The notes under the pieces were generated by a model. The model saw only the letters and a program-made list of their open reading frames with translations, was not told the origin of the DNA and searched no databases. This document shows, piece after piece, positions 26,770 through 38,039 of a stretch of 64,000 bases of DNA; position 1 is the first letter of the stretch, and each line of letters starts with the position of its first letter. The translations under genes and the position numbers were made by a program. Origin of the DNA: Haemaphysalis longicornis (taxonomy: Eukaryota > Arthropoda > Arachnida > Ixodida > Ixodidae). The stretch lies in NCBI GenBank assembly GCA_013339765.2, contig CM023449.1, positions 36,224,353-36,288,352 on the forward strand, in the 5' to 3' direction.

Positions 26770-28210
26770 CACTTATTCTTTGAAACTGTCCCTGCTGATG
26801 GAAAAACAGCTCGCTACTTTTAAGTTTCCTGGCATACGGAAGCGTAAACAAGGTAAACATTCGACTACGCGGACATTCAACCAGCCTTACAAGAAAGAAC
26901 CGCCGCATTTGAGTGCATGTTATTGTTCAATTACCCATCGCCTAATTATGTGCCTTATTTTTTTTTTAGCAGAATGCATTATATTTTGCCGCCCAAAATT
27001 ATCAATAACAATTGTTCCAAGATTCAACGGTCCGCTGCTCCGGACAACGCCTATGTGTCCGTACGACAGCCGCACGCACTTTGTCCGTAAAAAAGAACCA
27101 ACGCATCGTAACAACGAATAATAAGCAGACTGAGCGAGACACGGGTACTCACAACAGGCAGAGTGCAAGCAATAAGATGAGTTCAAAAATATTTAAAAGG
27201 CAGCCACCTCCCCGACGATTACATATCCGAGGGCGGCGCCATCTTTGACACAACAGTGTTCTTGCCCCATTTCCGCTCTTTGCACCCGGACGCTCGGTTG
27301 TCATATGCAAGTTTAAAGGATGTGGTTTGCAAGGTTACTCAACTCTACGGCGTTTAGTGCAAAAAATAAGTTCTTGGCAGATGTGTAAGATATATAATAG
27401 CAGATTAATGCTTATTAAACATTTAACCGTCAGAATGGAAAAAGAAAGGCTGCGTAGAAATCAACAGGTCGTTTAGCGCGAGTTTTGAACAGTGGCGAAG
27501 TATGCTATGCAGCTCCTGTTGGTTGTGCATACCTTTTTACCGCGTCATATTCAACTCGGTTCCAGAGGGCATCTAATAATCTTTCGTCAAGCTTTATACA
27601 ACGTTAGCGGAGCAAACATTGTTGTTGAGAAACTCCCCGGCACTCCATTCTGTTGGCTCCCACGCTTCCTCTCTCAAACAGCAGCTAGTTCTTTGCACAC
27701 TGCCAACTCGCGTTCTTCTGAGAACATTGTTCTCGGAATTTTTTTTAACAATTATTCATCATGTCTCTAGCCGTCTAGAGTCTATGCGATTACTTTACGC
27801 GGATTATGGAGCACCTTACAATCATATGAAAATTTATGATATCTCTTTAAGCCGAATTGGGGATAGGACTGACTCATGATGCATTGTAGAGTTATATGCT
27901 ACTATTATGATTTTGAACCAAGCCTTACCGGAAGCGCTTTCCACAGAATTCCTTTATTTCGAGAGGTCTGTGCCTGCAGCGTTCTCTGTTGGTCGCAGGC
28001 AGCTCCATTTGACAACAATGGGGTGGGGATGGGGTGTAGGTCCTATGCTGCTCAGCTGCGTGCTACTTTGGTGATACGGGCAACTAAACCCCAACTCCAA
28101 CTACCTAGAAATTTTTTTTTGAAATTCCCCTTTCTACTTTTCCCGGTTCTATGACCTTGTGATAGGCTTTTCGGTATCAAAATTTGGCCCCTCTCGCACC
28201 CTGCTGCCCC
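26770..28210. other. No recognised features
   Basis: Several short frames on both strands, none with a domain. No transposon ends seen. Confidence 0.35.
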
Positions 28211-28215
28211 GCTTA

Positions 28216-28264
28216 GTATTATTGTTATTATTGTTATGATTATTATCGTTATTGTTGTTTATTC
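28216..28264. repeat. Imperfect (ATT/GTT)n microsatellite
   Basis: Alternating ATT, GTT and ATG triplets are directly visible. Confidence 0.85.
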
Positions 28265-28982
28265 AGTCGCTTATTTACTTACGCGAGAACAGTTTTTCGT
28301 TACTAGCTCCGGTTTCAGCGATACGGCTGTGCTCATTGGGAGATGGGCAGGTGCACGACGCCCTTTCCCCTCCAGCAACTTCTTTGCGAGACCCCACGTT
28401 GGCTGTGGAGAGAGCCGGAATACCCGTATTTACGGCGGTATATCCGGGGCCTTCAGAGCAATGTCTGAGCTTCGGTTCGACGAACCCTGCTCTGTCGCAC
28501 GGCGGAGACAAATGTGAACGTGGCGGAATAGATCGAAGCTTCCACATTCCATCCAAGCAATAGGTAAAAAAAAAGAACGAAGATTTTCGGCAAATCTTTC
28601 GCACTTTTTCCACTCGTTAGGAAAACATTATCGTACAAAGGGCAGTGGCGTTCGCAGGATTTCATTTCTAGAGGAGACGGGGGCGCCGACCAATCCCCTG
28701 CGCACACTAGGGGTAAAGAGGATATGCGTTTAATAAGAGATTATGCCCATTGGCGAACTGTGTTCCAGCAGCAGCAGGAGGACCTAAGACATTTGGACAA
28801 TAGCTCTTACTTTTACAGCGGAAGCTCTACTACGCTACATCTTTCAAATGTCATTTATCTCGTCACAAGTGGCGTTTAATTACCTGCGCGAAAGCTGCGC
28901 CTTTCTTTCGTAGCACTTCGCTCACTCGGAGCCTCGCTGTTGAGGTACCACGTGACTAGGCGAAGGATGAAACAGCTGCTTT

Positions 28983-29056
28983 GCTTGCGCTTGATCGCTC
29001 AAGCGCAAAAAAAAGCAACAGTTTGAGCGATCAAGCAAAGCTTGATCGCTCAAGCG
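28983..29056. repeat. Inverted copies of GCTTGATCGCTCAAGC
   Basis: GCGCTTGATCGCTCAAGCGC, TTTGAGCGATCAAGC and GCTTGATCGCTCAAGCG follow one another, forming alternative hairpins just before the LINE begins. Confidence 0.8.
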
Positions 29057-32000
29057 TGCTTTGCCGTATCCTCAGGGAGGCCTCCCAGCATCCGTGGGGG
29101 GAAGAGTCCCGCCCTATAGGCCCGATCTCCAGCTCCTGCAGTTCTGGGTCAAACGTAAGCAAGCCGAAGTAATTGCCACCCGGGACCCTTCGTCGATACC
29201 TGCCAGGCTCCAGTATCAGCGCCTGGCCGCTGCTGCCAGACGGCACGAGAAAAAGACTGCCCAGGCAACGATGGCTTTGACTGGTGCGCCTCTCTCAGTC
29301 CGTCATCTTCAACGGCGTCCGTCTAGCGCACTTTTCGCGCCATGGAATCTGGCAGTCGCTCTCCGGAAATAACAGTAAGAGCTTACATTGCATCAAACAA
29401 GGATGCGGAACAATTCACCCCGACGTTGCCCGAGCCTTGTTCCTGGCCTTTGATGGCCGTGCCAGGGGCAAGCCGGATCCGTTCCACCTGCTGAAGCAGT
29501 GTGGTCTTACCGCCAACTCACGAAGCCATTTCGTGAATCCAGTCACCGTTTACAATGGCTGAATTGGCCGCGATTGATCAAGCTAAACTACGGACTGCTC
29601 CGGGTCCCGACGGCATTACTTACGAGGTGCACAAAGATACCGACGACCCAGCTCTCACGGTGCTTGTGGCTCTCCCGTAAACTCCTTGAATCGTGAATTC
29701 TGACGGATATTGTCCCTATTCCAAAGCCCGGGAAACCAACACATGAACTTCGCAACTTGCGCCCAATCGCCTTGACATCTACGCTGTGCAAGCTGTTAGA
29801 GCGGATGCTTGCCACACGTCTTCCGTGGTGGCTTGATACTTCTCAACGGTATCACCCGCCGCAAATCAGATTCAAGCCTCATCTTGGCACTGAGGGTGGC
29901 CTGGAATACCTGTCATCTATGGTTTTGGTAGGAGGCCGTTCTCTCCTGTGAGGACTGTGCTTTACTCGGTTACAACTCAAGAACGGCACCGCCTCATGTA
30001 GTGTATCACTCCGCCAAAGCGCCAGACCCGCGACGTCAGTGCGCGTGCGTTTTGAAAGGGGTTTGCTATGAATGCGTGATATCGTCTGCCTTGTCTCACG
30101 CAGTTTGTTTGTCGGCTCTGGAGTCGTTTATAAGCATATTAAGTCCAAAAAATTACGGGAGCGGCTCACGCCATGTTCAAAATATTCCAAGTAACGCCCT
30201 ACTTGCGCCGCGCGGAGAAACAGCCGGCTACGGTGATAAGGCACAGCGCAACTTCCGGTGCCGTTATTAAGTTGTCCACCGAGTATAACTATGGTCATAT
30301 GCAAGGCATATGACAATGTGAGTCACGCTGACATCTTAGAGTTCTTACGTTGTCTCCACCCCCCAGACAAAAGTCTTTCTTTGTCCCGGCTCTTCCTACA
30401 GCATCGCTCTTTTCCCGTACGGAAACAACGGTGGAAGTTCCAGGCTCCTTTACAGCAGTGCGCGCTGTACCACAAGGGGTCTGTTTTGTCTCCACTACTC
30501 TTTAGCATTGTCTTGTTTGCCGCTAGCTTGGCACCTTTCCACTATACAAGACTTGTATTTCCTCATGTACGCGGGTGACACTAGTGTATGAACATTCCAT
30601 CCAGGACCTGCCACGACAAGACGAGTGCCTCCAACAAGCGTAACCAGACTGCCAGAAATGGTGTGAGTAGTAGTGGGCCTCAACCTATCTCAAGAGAAGC
30701 CTGCAGCACTTCCAGTAGCCTACGCTTGGGGCCGTCGCTCCCTTGCAGTATCTCCAATCGTCCTGCAGCTGAATGGTACCGCCATTCCCATTGTCGGACA
30801 CCTTCAGGTTCTGGGCTTATAGATATCGACCTCAGCGTTGGCACTCAGTGGGGGCGTTCTGCTCGAAAGAAAGCCGGAAAACTGCTCCACCTTGTTCACC
30901 CGCATCTCTTAGAGGTCTGGCGGGGCCTGCTGGACGATTGCCCGTCTCCTAGTGCGTTCCATATTACAGCCAAGGCTCGTGTACCAGGCACAGTTCCAAC
31001 ACGTCGCAACTGGACTGGTATCGGCTTGAGACGATTAATAGGGCCGCCATGCGCACCATCACCGGCCTCCCCCCGCTTAACGCCAAGTCAGCAGCTGCAA
31101 GCTGAAGCCTAATTAAACACGCTCGATGAAAATTATTCATCAGCGTCATTCCGCCCGCGGCTGAATCGTTGGACTAGTTCCAGAGGCGGGCCGCTCTAGC
31201 CGCGTGCATGGCCAGCCACCCGAGACGATGCAGCCTTTTCTCACGCTAGGCCGCCCGGTTCTACCATCAGGCGTCGGACAAACAAGCCTCTGACAAGCGT
31301 CAATGTCCGTACCCCTCTGGCCTTCATCAGCACCCGGACACCGTCCTTGGTGTCCCTAACAGGGCGCCTGTGACGCAACCGGGTTGTCCAGGTTTTCGTG
31401 GAGTGCCGGCGCGTAACGACTGCATCGACACCACTGGCCTTGACGTGTCCCTCTTACACCTGCCTTGAACCAACGCCTGCGTGTACGAGACCCTCCGTAG
31501 CCCTGCTAGCAGAGCTCACTGGCATTTAGGGATGGTCTGCAGGCGCTTGCAATCGACAGTGATTAGTGTGGTAGCTGGAAAATTTTCACAGACTGAACGG
31601 CAGTGATTCGGTATTTTACGTCGCGTTGCGCGGTGTACAAGCCTGGCTGCATGCATTCACCGCGATTGTGGACACGTACCTACGACCCATGCCCTGTCCG
31701 TGTTTTATGGATTCGCCGGGACATGCTGACTGCACACACAGGGGCGGATCACGCCTGCCACCGGAGATACCTCCCACGGCCACTACCACTTGTTCCAGTA
31801 TCCAAGTTCCAACATATAGAACTGCTTGTGGAAATGGAGAACCACCGCCGAGCCTCGCGTGCTCTACTCCCACAGCGTGGAACTGACCTTCCCAGTGGGG
31901 TCGTTCGCTGGGAGGGTGTCCTGCTGCGGAATCTTCGAGTTGAGGTGGCGTTATCCCAGTGGCAGTTACCCCACGCTTCTCATATCCGATATCACGTCCA

Positions 32001-32175
32001 GTTTGCGGACACCTGCCCAATCTGTCTGACTCCTGCGTTAGAAGCTACCTGTTGTGGATTTGCTCAGGTCGAAACGCCCGAATGCAACACCTCCGAGGCA
32101 CAGTGCTCCATCCTGGGAGACCCGCTGATCTTAAGCGTTGGATATGGGGACCCCAGCACCGGTCTCTTTGATTTT
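29040..32175 (+). mobile_element. Degenerate RNase H-bearing LINE (I/Jockey-like), split by a MITE
   Basis: Plus-strand frames in order give a pre-RT part (QRLAAAARRHEKKTAQ); the RT start (LRTAPGPDGITYE near 29600, IVPIPKPGKPTHELRNLRP then IALTSTLCKLLERMLATRL near 29705-29820); after the MITE the AYDNVSHADI motif (30305) and a GSVLSPLLF-like motif (30475); then KKAGKLLHLVH-type sequence (30870). A decayed RNase H (MDSPGHADC near 31710) and a cysteine motif (TCPICLTPA near 32010) follow. Many frameshifts and stops make it inactive. Clade is tentative. Confidence 0.8.
29965..30283 (+). mobile_element. TA-flanked MITE, copy 2, inside the LINE RT domain
   Basis: TA at 29963-29964 and 30284-30285. 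The ends are CTCGGTTACAACTCAAGAAC and an inverted GTCCACCGAG terminus. It is 319 bp and nearly identical to 22458-22778, so insertion of both is recent compared with the decay of the host LINEs. It separates the RT motifs upstream of AYDNVSH. Confidence 0.9.
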
Positions 32176-32184
32176 TTTTTGTGA

Positions 32185-33225
32185 AACGGGTGCAATGTTT
32201 TAACTTCCTGTTATGCCTTCGGGCAATCCCTCGCCAATATATAAAAAAAGTAGAGCTCGAAGCGGGCAATATATATAGTGTCTGCCTTCGTTCTATCCAC
32301 GGCGATGTTTTAATGCTTCCATTAAGGAAAACATACAGACCTAAAGAATTATTTGGGTTCGTTTATTCAATACAATGACATATATACAAAATATTGGCAA
32401 GCTCAGCCAATCGTAGGGTGGTAGGGTGCCCGCGTTGCGTCGCCATATCCGGAGGCTTCGGGTGTGACGTAGGCAGTGCCGCATTTGCTTGTATTAGTTG
32501 ACGGTCAATATATAATCACATTTTTATCTCCGCACCGGTACTGGTAGCTCTTCTTGCCTTTATATCGGAACTACATGAAGAACCAATGTATATGGGACAA
32601 GGAAAGTGTCTGTAAAAATTGGCTGGCGATTACGATACTTCCTACGCGATATTATCGGCGCAGCAGCAGTACGCTGAAACAGCAGTAACTCGTGGGTTCT
32701 CTCGACGGCAGCTTATGGTGAGCCTATGCGTCGGCGGCGCGAAGTGCGTCTCCGCAAGGGACCGCGAACTGGGTCTTGAGCGAAACAGCACATCATAGTC
32801 ACGCGCACGCCCCCCTCACGTTTTCGCCCAGCGTCGCGCCGTCGATCGTATCGTGCGGGCACAGCATACTGCCCCCTGATACAGTGGCACTGTACCCCTG
32901 CCATCCCCCACCGCATACTTTCGGAGAGCGCTGCTAGCGCCGCCACGGCGAACCACCTTCCCCTCCCAATTTCGCGACTCTCTTTCATCGTTCACTTTTT
33001 CTTTCACTCGTCGGTCCAGGCCCATCGTTTCCGTCGGTTACGCCGACACACCGGTTCAGCCCAGAGACGGCCGCCACAAGGGCTCCGCCCTAAAACCATC
33101 AAACATCGATCTTTTTAAAGTCCGCTTCACCTCTACCCACATTTTTGGAAAGACGCTTTGTAGGAGAATATACGAAATCTTATGGCGAAATAGAAGCGCT
33201 GACTGCGAACATGTGGCCGAAGAGA
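32185..33225. other. No recognised features
   Basis: The left half is AT-rich. The right half (32.7-33.1 kb) is GC-rich with long non-stop frames that show no domain. Confidence 0.35.
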
Positions 33226-33229
33226 GAAG

Positions 33230-33815
33230 TGTGTCAGCCGTGTGCCTCAGGCCTGGCTAGAATCGAAGAAATTCACATACCGCGTTTGGTGCTCTTCCAA
33301 CTCATCCCGACTTGGCATGCACGGATCCGACCCTATAACTCGGGAGGCAGGCCCTCAACAGCCGCAGTCATTCCGAGTAAGAGCAGCGCACCAGCACATC
33401 AGTGGACCAAGTCAATCCATTACTCGCAGAGGAGGCGGCTGTTGCCATCGACGCTAAGCGAAACTCAAGTTGATACCGCGGTTACTATCAACATGCTTGT
33501 CGCTTCTTCTCCTACGGCAGTAACCCCAAGAGCACTCTTGAAATCTTGCAGCGGAAACAGCTAGCGAGACTCGTCATGATGTGGGCGACAGCCCTTCTTA
33601 AAATCCAAGGGAACGAGACTGCCCATCTCACAAGGAAAAGGAAGGCGTCCGCTCCTGCTGTTTTTACATGGAGAGATTGCCGCGCACAACAGACTAGAAA
33701 GATACAAATCCCAACATACCCCCCCCCCCCCCTAAACAAGCAACTACCCAATAGGATTGAGAGACCACCAAATACTTACCCACACCGTGAACGATTAATT
33801 ATATAGCCTGCACTC
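33230..33815 (+). mobile_element. LINE RNase H fragment
   Basis: Frames include PLLAEEAAVAIDAKR (33418), NPKSTLEILQRKQLARLVMM (33525) and ALLKIQGNETAHLTRK (33594). These resemble the end of LINE RNase H, where WVPxH..x.GNExAH is expected. A 12-14 base C run at 33720 precedes the end. No 3' tail or RT part is present. Confidence 0.6.
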
Positions 33816-34077
33816 TGCATCGCATTATCTGTCCCTTTTTCGGAGAGTTCGGGCCTCTCTTTTACATGGTGGGTTGCTGTGCACTAAGTCCACTTGAACC
33901 CACCCCCCTCCACAATTCTTTCCCACTCGTGAGCTTTGGGGCAGCTCCTTGGCCAGCCCTCCCCTGACGCGTCCAGCGCAAGTTTGCAGAAAGGGCCAGG
34001 AGAAGGGGCTCGTGCCAATGGACACTTGGAATGAGGAGGCCTCCCTAAACACTCTTTCCAAGGTGTCAATAAGCATG

Positions 34078-34083
34078 TTTATT
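34078..34083 (-). terminator. Poly(A) signal AATAAA of the ARL14EP-like gene
   Basis: The canonical hexamer is on the minus strand 146 bp past the stop codon at 34229, at the distance expected for a short 3' UTR. Confidence 0.7.
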
Positions 34084-34228
34084 CTCTCAACACAAACGCA
34101 GTGGAGACAAAACAAAGGCAGGAAAAAAAAGAAACAAAACGGAATGAAAAGACCAGCAGTAAAAAAGTGGAAAGCCACGTGGAGTCAAAGAACGAAGGCG
34201 TGCACACGGGCAGAGAAGAGAAGGAAGC

Positions 34229-35643
34229 TCACTTCAAGAGGGGGTTCTTGTAGACAGTATTGGGAACCCCGTCAATTTCCAGCTGCTCGTAGACCCAGTT
34301 GCGGTTGCGGCGGCACTCGACGCCACACTTTGCAGAACCGCACTTGGCGCACGGGAAATGGCAGCCCGGGCAGTCGACTTGCAGGCAGTCGCAAACGTTT
34401 GTGTTGGAAGCGATGTGAATGCCTTGGTCTGTGTACAGGGCAGTAGAGCGATCCGCCGACATCCCGGTGACATCCTTGGTCTTCTTCTTGACTTTGCGCT
34501 TTTCGCGGTGTCCCGAACCCAGGAAGTCGTTCAGGTGAGGATCATCCACGCGCAAATTGCGCAGTTCCCGCTCCACCGCAGTAAGGTTACTCTTCTTCCG
34601 TTTCCGCATCCCCAGGCGGTCGTACTCGACTGCAGAACTTCTCCCTTCCTTCATCGAAGCATTCTCCGCATCCGAACCCGGTTGATGCTCGGCGTTCCCT
34701 TCCTTTTCTGCGCTTTCAGTTGTGGTGGCGAGTTTATCTCGTGTCGCACGCTCGTCCTCGTTGAAGAAGGCTTTGATTTCCGGGTACTTGTTGCAGAAGC
34801 TTTTCAGGCACTGTAAGCACACCGTACGGCTAGGCTTTATTGGATACTTGCCGCGGCACGCCAGCGCGAATTGCCGTGGAACGAGCCATTTCGGCGACGA
34901 GGATCCTAGCTTGCTGTGCTTGTTCTGCGGGTCGAAGCAAGGTTCGCCGTAACCCTGGAGGTAGAGGTTCTCGTGATACGTGCAGATGTCCTCAAACGCT
35001 CGGCCCAAGGAGGACACCAGGATCTCTGCGGTGGAACGCGGCAGTGCGCTGAACGCTTTGATGTAGTCTTCAAACGGCTCCGAAGTGATGTGGCACAGGG
35101 AACGTGTCATGATACCCACCGAGCAGCGGGCCACTACGTCAGTCATCCTTTTGGCTCGCTCCTGGTGCTTCTTCGAGGCCAAAACGCTAGCGAAGGAATT
35201 GCCCTTCGACGTCCCGTCACGAGATGAACCTTGCCGTTTCTTGATTTCATCGACGCATAGCTGGCAGAGACGCTCGCCTTCTTCCAAGGTGACAACGTCG
35301 CGGCACGACTCCGCCAAGAGGCTCGTTACCTTGACTAGACCTGTCGGCGCCGATTCGGACCCGTGTAGGCGAAACCGGTCCAGGCATCCCCGCTTGTGTC
35401 GCTCCGTGTACAGGTAAAACTTCTGGTGGTGGCAGCAGATAGTACGCAACGCGCCGGTGCCTAGCTGAGCCGCGATCGAGTGCTGCTCATAGGCGGGGAG
35501 ATTGCTGAAACTCTGGATTCCGCTCTCGTCCGTAAGAATCGACTGATGGCATTCGGTGTTGGTAAGCAGCCCCACAGTGCACCACGAATCGGGATCTTCT
35601 TTGTCAATGTCCACAGCTTAGCTGCGTTTCTGGAGGCCGCCAT
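34229..35643 (-). CDS. ARL14EP-like protein with duplicated N-terminal domain
   Basis: A single-exon frame of 461 codons runs from 35614 to TGA at 34231-34229. The last 54 residues carry the ARF7EP_C signature (CDCLQVDCPGC..PCAKCGSAKC.VECRRNRNWVYEQ), a Cys-rich domain of ARL14 effector proteins. In vertebrates these link ARL14/ARF7 to myosin 1E; a role in ticks is inference. The N-terminal domain (about residues 12-120) is repeated at 164-269: C-x-VG-x(2)-T-x(3)-CH, then IC-x-(H/Y)H, C-x-D, and a final C-x(2)-C. A basic KRK/KKK linker lies between. No in-frame ATG precedes codon 35614. The natural start, ATG at 35643 (MAASRNAAK), is one base out of frame, so one base is probably missing near 35615. 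A retrocopy is possible given the lack of introns. Confidence 0.85.
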
Positions 35644-36190
35644 ATCGGTGGTCTTGCCTTGAGACGCTGTCGACGGCCGGCAGCCTCAGCTGAGCTGGCG
35701 CTGTTGTAGCAAAGAAATGACGTTTTCCACTCACTTGATGCCGGCTTGTTTCTGCCTGGACTCTAGGGCAGACGTGCTTCTTTTGCGGAAACAACGGGTG
35801 AAAGGCCGTATCAAAAATTAAGATGGCACCGAACTGCGCAGTTCTTCGGTCTCGAACCAGGCGACGGCGACGCCACTGTTCTTGGTGAAGACACGTCACG
35901 GCGTCTTCTACGCTGGCTTCCACACTGGCTTCCAGGCTGGCTTCCACGCTGGGACTCACTGACGCTGGCGATGCCGTGTCCGCTGCTAAGTATCTTCATT
36001 GCAGAACTGTGGCGGACTATCTGGTACTTCGCCGTTCGTTATCATTACAATTACTCTCGGACGAAAGGGAGCCGCATTAGCGAAAGCATCGATGGCCAGT
36101 TGAACACCTGGGACGCTTCTCTAGATTTGCCTTACATTGTCGTTGTTGTTCCTTTACGACTGTATTCACGTCTCGTGACTAAAGCCTGAC
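35644..36190 (-). promoter_or_regulatory. Putative 5' flank of the ARL14EP-like gene
   Basis: This lies directly upstream of the proposed ATG. It contains four imperfect copies of GGCTTCCACGCTGG-like sequence at 35910-35955. No TATA box was seen. Promoter function is inferred from position only. Confidence 0.3.
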
Positions 36191-37220
36191 AAACGGCCGA
36201 TTTTCCTACGCCACTAAGTATGACCCGTGACCACCTTTAGTGGCCCCTGCTAGCATTGCTCGTATTCAGGGGGCGTGATTAGCGTTTAGTAGCGGTGATT
36301 ACCTAACGCGCAACCAGGGAAATTTATTCGTGCTTGGGACTTGTTTTTTGCCGTGAATAACTATGGCTTCCGCTTGTGAGGGCTAGCTACTGGGGCCAAT
36401 TTTAAGCCAATATCTGCCCCACAACGCGCACGACATGCCCTGTTAATGTTTCCATCAAGCTAAATCTTCAAACAGCGGCACGTATAAACGCCACTGCGGG
36501 CTAAGACAACCATGCACGACCAAAGTACGCTTCGAGGCCGAAGCGCCGCGGTAATAAGCGATGGAACACCGTCTACGCGCTGTTTGCTTCAATAGGTATT
36601 TTTTAAAGTGCACATGACAACCCAAACTATATATCTGGTATCGCGCGCAATGCGTCGGGGCCATGGGCGCAAGTAAAGCAACTTGTGCAGTTTTCAATCA
36701 ACCGGTGACTTCAAGAGAATGTGTCGTCTGCGCCGCTACAGTACGGGGGAACTGCCTTAGCTCCCACATGCCAATAAAAATGTAAAGAATTAACGCAAAC
36801 CCTTCTTTACAGTTCCCAGGAGAAAACCCGTAAACGATCAGGTAAGAGCTCTGACAATCGTAGGGCGAGAAATACTCTGTTCGATTGTACGAAACCCTTT
36901 TTATTGCTTTATTTGTGTCATCAGCAATGCACACGATAACACTCGAATGTCGTTAAGCGCTAGGGGACAATGATTTAGGAGTGTAAAACACAAATCACAA
37001 AGAACTCTATACTTCAAACGCGAACAAGTTTCACACGTTCTCAAATATGTTCCACTTCGGAATGCCGCTAAATTTTGCTCGCACGCTGTCTGACGTTGCA
37101 TACACAGAATGCTCTAGGAAAGAAAAAAGTGGAGCGAAATCTTCCATATAAAGAGATTGTTCACCGCCTGCGAAGAAATGAGTTAGAATTAAAAGATAAT
37201 TATTTATTTACGGCAGCATT
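36191..37220. other. No recognised features
   Basis: No domain-bearing frame, transposon end or repeat was identified. Confidence 0.35.
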
Positions 37221-37225
37221 TGAAA

Positions 37226-37281
37226 GCAACACAATGAAAAGCAACACAATGAAAAGCAACACAATGAAAGCAACACAATGC
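37226..37281. repeat. Short tandem repeat of AGCAACACAATGAAA
   Basis: Four units, the last imperfect, are directly visible. Confidence 0.9.
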
Positions 37282-37543
37282 TTTCGACGTTACCTTTCAC
37301 CAACCTGAATGTTCGCGTAAGTATCCAAATAATCCAAGCAGTGACGAGCTCATAATATGCTGTCACGAAAAGGCTATTTTCACATTTTCACAGCAACCTA
37401 CACCACCCCCCACAACACTGCATCGAAACACTGGGTAAACGAGAAATTTCCATCTTCCGCAATGAAGTCTTCGTCGGCTTCCGCTTGGATTAATTTAAAC
37501 GAACGTGGGCTGGGAGGTGCGCCTTTGCCACCACGGTCATTAC

Positions 37544-37680
37544 TTCCATACAACTGTAACTGGCTCACACTGACAGCAAAAAACACAAGCTGAAGAAGCA
37601 GGGCAACACGGATCACCGCAATAAAATAAGGCAATGGGACTGCTGAACGTAACAGCACAGAAAAACCGAAAAACTTTCAT
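37544..37680 (-). CDS. Candidate first coding exon with signal peptide
   Basis: The frame ending at A|GTAATG (37543) reads LLRSAVPLPYFIAVIRVALL then LQLVFFAVSVSQLQLYG, a strong signal-peptide core. Donor phase 1 fits the acceptor at 21815 and would give a Ser codon before HGYYGPRG. In this frame there is only GTG at 37658. An ATG at 37680 (MKVFRF) is in another frame, separated by a run of five T that may be one base too long. Against it: the frame stays open past the donor, the intron would be 15.7 kb, and it would contain the whole ARL14EP-like gene. Confidence 0.4.
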
Positions 37681-37906
37681 CTCTCTTGCGACAGCCTCAC
37701 GGCTCTAACGGTCGCCTCGTACGGATCCATTTGAAGCTATGGCAGGCGCCCCTTCCGCAGTAAGATGGACCGTCCCTCCGTTTGCAAAAGCAGGCAAAAA
37801 CGGAGGGTCATTCCACAACCGCGAGGTTAGGGGGTGTTAAGTTATCCAAGTTTTCGCGGTTTTCGTTTCCCCGCGAGACAAGCCTTAGAATACCTGGATA
37901 TCAGCA

Positions 37907-38035
37907 CCGCTGTACAGGGTGGAGACACCCTTTGACCGGTCCGGTGCCACCGCTATTGGGTCAAAGTGGTCAACGCGTTGTTCTTTTCGTTTCCCACAGA
38001 ACCCACGAACGGGAAACCAATAGGCCTCCTGCGCT
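37907..38035 (+). mobile_element. Partial MITE, CCGC(T/C)GTACAGGGT(G/A)GA family
   Basis: It starts CCGCTGTACAGGGTGGAGAC and shares about 120 bp with the reverse strand of the right half of 41908-42160 (CAACGCGTTGTTCTTTTCGT). The other end was not found. Confidence 0.65.
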
Positions 38036-38039
38036 GCCC

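Noticed and set aside
37398..37543. Continuation of the signal-peptide frame (KGAPPSPRSFKLIQAEADED) as coding
   Set aside because: No phase-1 donor exists after it that fits the acceptor at 21815. The GTAATG donor at 37543 fits better.
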